A DNA stretch of 14,125 nucleotides from Anaerolineaceae bacterium (lineage in GTDB: Bacteria; Chloroflexota; Anaerolineae; Anaerolineales; Anaerolineaceae): assembly GCA_011620465.1 (NCBI GenBank), contig WOZC01000111.1:7712-21836 (forward strand). The letters run 5' to 3'. The position numbers were made by a program, and so were the translations under genes. Numbering within the stretch: position 1 is the first letter of the stretch; each line of letters opens with the position of its first letter. Below, piece by piece: positions 13,307 to 14,125 of this stretch. The notes beneath the pieces are model-generated. The model ran no database searches and was not told where the DNA came from. It was given only the letters and a program-made list of their open reading frames with translations.

Positions 13307-13325
13307 TGGCATAAGCCAATAATAA
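13300..13325. promoter_or_regulatory. Perfect 11+11-bp dyad, probable operator
   Basis: TTATTATTGGC (13300-13310) and GCCAATAATAA (13315-13325) are exact reverse complements around a 4-nt centre ATAA. It covers the predicted -10 box on the left and abuts the AAGGAAG ribosome binding site on the right, so a bound dimer would block transcription. Because the downstream gene encodes a DUF134-type predicted DNA-binding domain, autoregulation is the simplest reading. It also lies in the divergent region shared with the DUF4287/DUF5655 gene, which begins about 107 bp to the left. A hairpin in the mRNA leader is the alternative. Confidence 0.7.
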
Positions 13326-13332
13326 GGAAGTC

Positions 13333-14067
13333 ATGCCAAGGAAGCCAAGCCCAAAAACTATTCGCTCAACCCCTACTTCCAGGGTTTTCACGCCTTCTGA
13401 AAGCGACCCAAGCGCTGTAGAAGGTGGCATCATCCTGCTGCTGGAAGAATGGGAAGTCCTGCGCCTGGTCGATTACGCTGGTTTCGAGCAGACTTTAGCC
13501 GCGCTCTCAATGGAAATTTCCCGCCAGAGCGTCCAGATGCTGCTCTCATCAGCCAGAAGCAAACTGGCTCGAGTGGTCGTGGAGGGCTTACCTCTGCGCA
13601 TTGAAGGCGATCCAAATGATATTGGCAATAATAGGATCTCATTACAGAAAAGGAATTCATCAATGAAAATTGCAGTCACAACCCAACACTCCCAGGTCTT
13701 TCCCCATTTTGGACGCACACCGGAGTTTTACATCGCCACAGCAGAAGATGGAAAAATCATCGAAGAGCATATTATCCCTGCACCAACAGAAGGTCACGGC
13801 GCACTGGTTGGTTTTTTAATCAACCAGGGTGTTGACACGCTCATCTGTGGAGGCGTCGGGGGCGGAGCAATCAATAGTCTGCGAGCGGCTGGCATTCAAG
13901 TCTATGCCGGCGCAGCAGGTCCAGCCAAAGATCAGGTGCTGTCGCTTCTCAGCGGGCAACTCCCCCAACAAGGCGACGCCAATTGCGATCATCATGAAGA
14001 GCATGACCATGAACATCAGCATGGGCATGGACACAACGATGGTGGCTGTGGGCATCATCAAGAGTAA
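13333..14067 (+). CDS. DUF134-like DNA-binding domain fused to NifX/NifB-type cofactor-binding domain
   Basis: 244 residues. Residues 1-95 resemble the DUF134 family of predicted sigma-factor-like HTH proteins: EEWEVLRLVDYAGFEQTLAA (38-57), then the recognition-type segment EISRQSVQMLLSSARSKLA (61-79) and LPLRIEGD. The N-terminus, which in relatives is an Arg/Pro-rich RPRK..R segment, is diverged. Residues 111-210 are a dinitrogenase iron-molybdenum cofactor-binding domain: MKIAVTTQHSQVFPHFGRTPEF (about 111-132), GALVGFLINQGVDTLICGGVGGGA and IQVYAGAAGP. The tail (218-244) is very His-rich, with ten His and two Cys (218, 239), and should bind metal. The role is probably a metal- or cluster-responsive regulator; no nif genes are near. 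The ATG has AAGGAAG just upstream. The second domain has its own strong start signal at 13663. Confidence 0.88.
   Translation: MPRKPSPKTIRSTPTSRVFTPSESDPSAVEGGIILLLEEWEVLRLVDYAGFEQTLAALSMEISRQSVQMLLSSARSKLARVVVEGLPLRIEGDPNDIGNNRISLQKRNSSMKIAVTTQHSQVFPHFGRTPEFYIATAEDGKIIEEHIIPAPTEGHGALVGFLINQGVDTLICGGVGGGAINSLRAAGIQVYAGAAGPAKDQVLSLLSGQLPQQGDANCDHHEEHDHEHQHGHGHNDGGCGHHQE
13651..13665 (+). promoter_or_regulatory. Internal ribosome binding site and ATG inside the fusion
   Basis: AGGA (13651-13654, within AAAAGGA) lies 8 nt before the ATG at 13663, which begins the NifX-like domain at its natural first residue (MKIAV). This could give a separate 134-residue NifX-like protein as well as the fusion. 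It may also be the remains of two formerly separate genes. Confidence 0.5.
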
Positions 14068-14125
14068 TACAGTGAGTCATAAAAGCAATACTTAAAGTGG
14101 GTTTCATCACAATTCAATCGATAGT
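14068..14125 (+). other. Right edge, no gene seen
   Basis: After the stop of the fusion gene there are 58 bases, AT-rich, with no recognisable terminator and no credible start. Whether a related gene follows cannot be seen. Confidence 0.5.

Noticed and set aside
13191..13433. N-terminal extension of the DUF4287/DUF5655 gene
   Set aside because: It would cross the operator dyad and the start of the divergent fusion gene; the AAAGGA site supports the start near 13190.

Overview
The window looks like a chromosomal segment from a bacterium of the Chloroflexota, most likely an Anaerolineae-type organism. This is an inference from the mix of genes (a DUF6391 protein, a clpC-radA pair without ctsR/mcsA/mcsB, Clostridia-like macro and VWA genes) and from the short GTAGGG-type repeats at the left edge. 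No 16S rRNA or other decisive marker is present. I see no phage, transposase, CRISPR array, tRNA or rRNA.

Left edge (1-611): a patch of short repeats, then a promoter and a small FmdB-type zinc-ribbon gene on the + strand, closed by a terminator that contains the gene's own stop codon. From 710 to 8035 six genes run on the - strand. In transcription order they are clpC (AAA+ unfoldase), radA (DNA repair ATPase), a DUF6391 membrane protein, holA (DNA polymerase III delta subunit, one-base overlap with the gene before it), a macro-domain protein with a C-terminal helix-turn-helix-like region, and a stand-alone VWA protein. Spacing is tight (10, 77, -1, 23 and 74 bp), so much of this may be co-transcribed from the extended -10 promoter upstream of clpC. 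The block joins protein quality control, recombination repair and replication housekeeping to a macro/VWA pair that looks like a stress or ADP-ribose signalling module.

Middle (8036-9486): a 306-bp divergent region separates clpC from metF (methylenetetrahydrofolate reductase, + strand). After metF comes a 257-bp convergent intergenic region with no convincing gene but many nested inverted repeats.

Right part (9487-13190): five - strand genes in transcription order: a DUF4287/DUF5655 protein, msrA (methionine sulfoxide reductase A), a two-helix membrane protein, an MFS transporter and an extended SDR-family NAD(P)-dependent protein. The last four abut or overlap (TGA next to ATG, 11-bp overlap, ATGA overlap) and are very probably one operon.

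Right edge (13191-14125): a divergent control region with a perfect 11+11-bp dyad (4-nt spacer) overlapping a predicted -10 box, followed by a + strand gene that fuses a divergent DUF134-like DNA-binding domain to a NifX/NifB-type cofactor-binding domain with a Cys/His-rich tail. Inside this fusion, the NifX-like part has its own good ribosome binding site and ATG. The operator, fusion and internal start together, and the macro/VWA pair, are the parts that most deserve follow-up.
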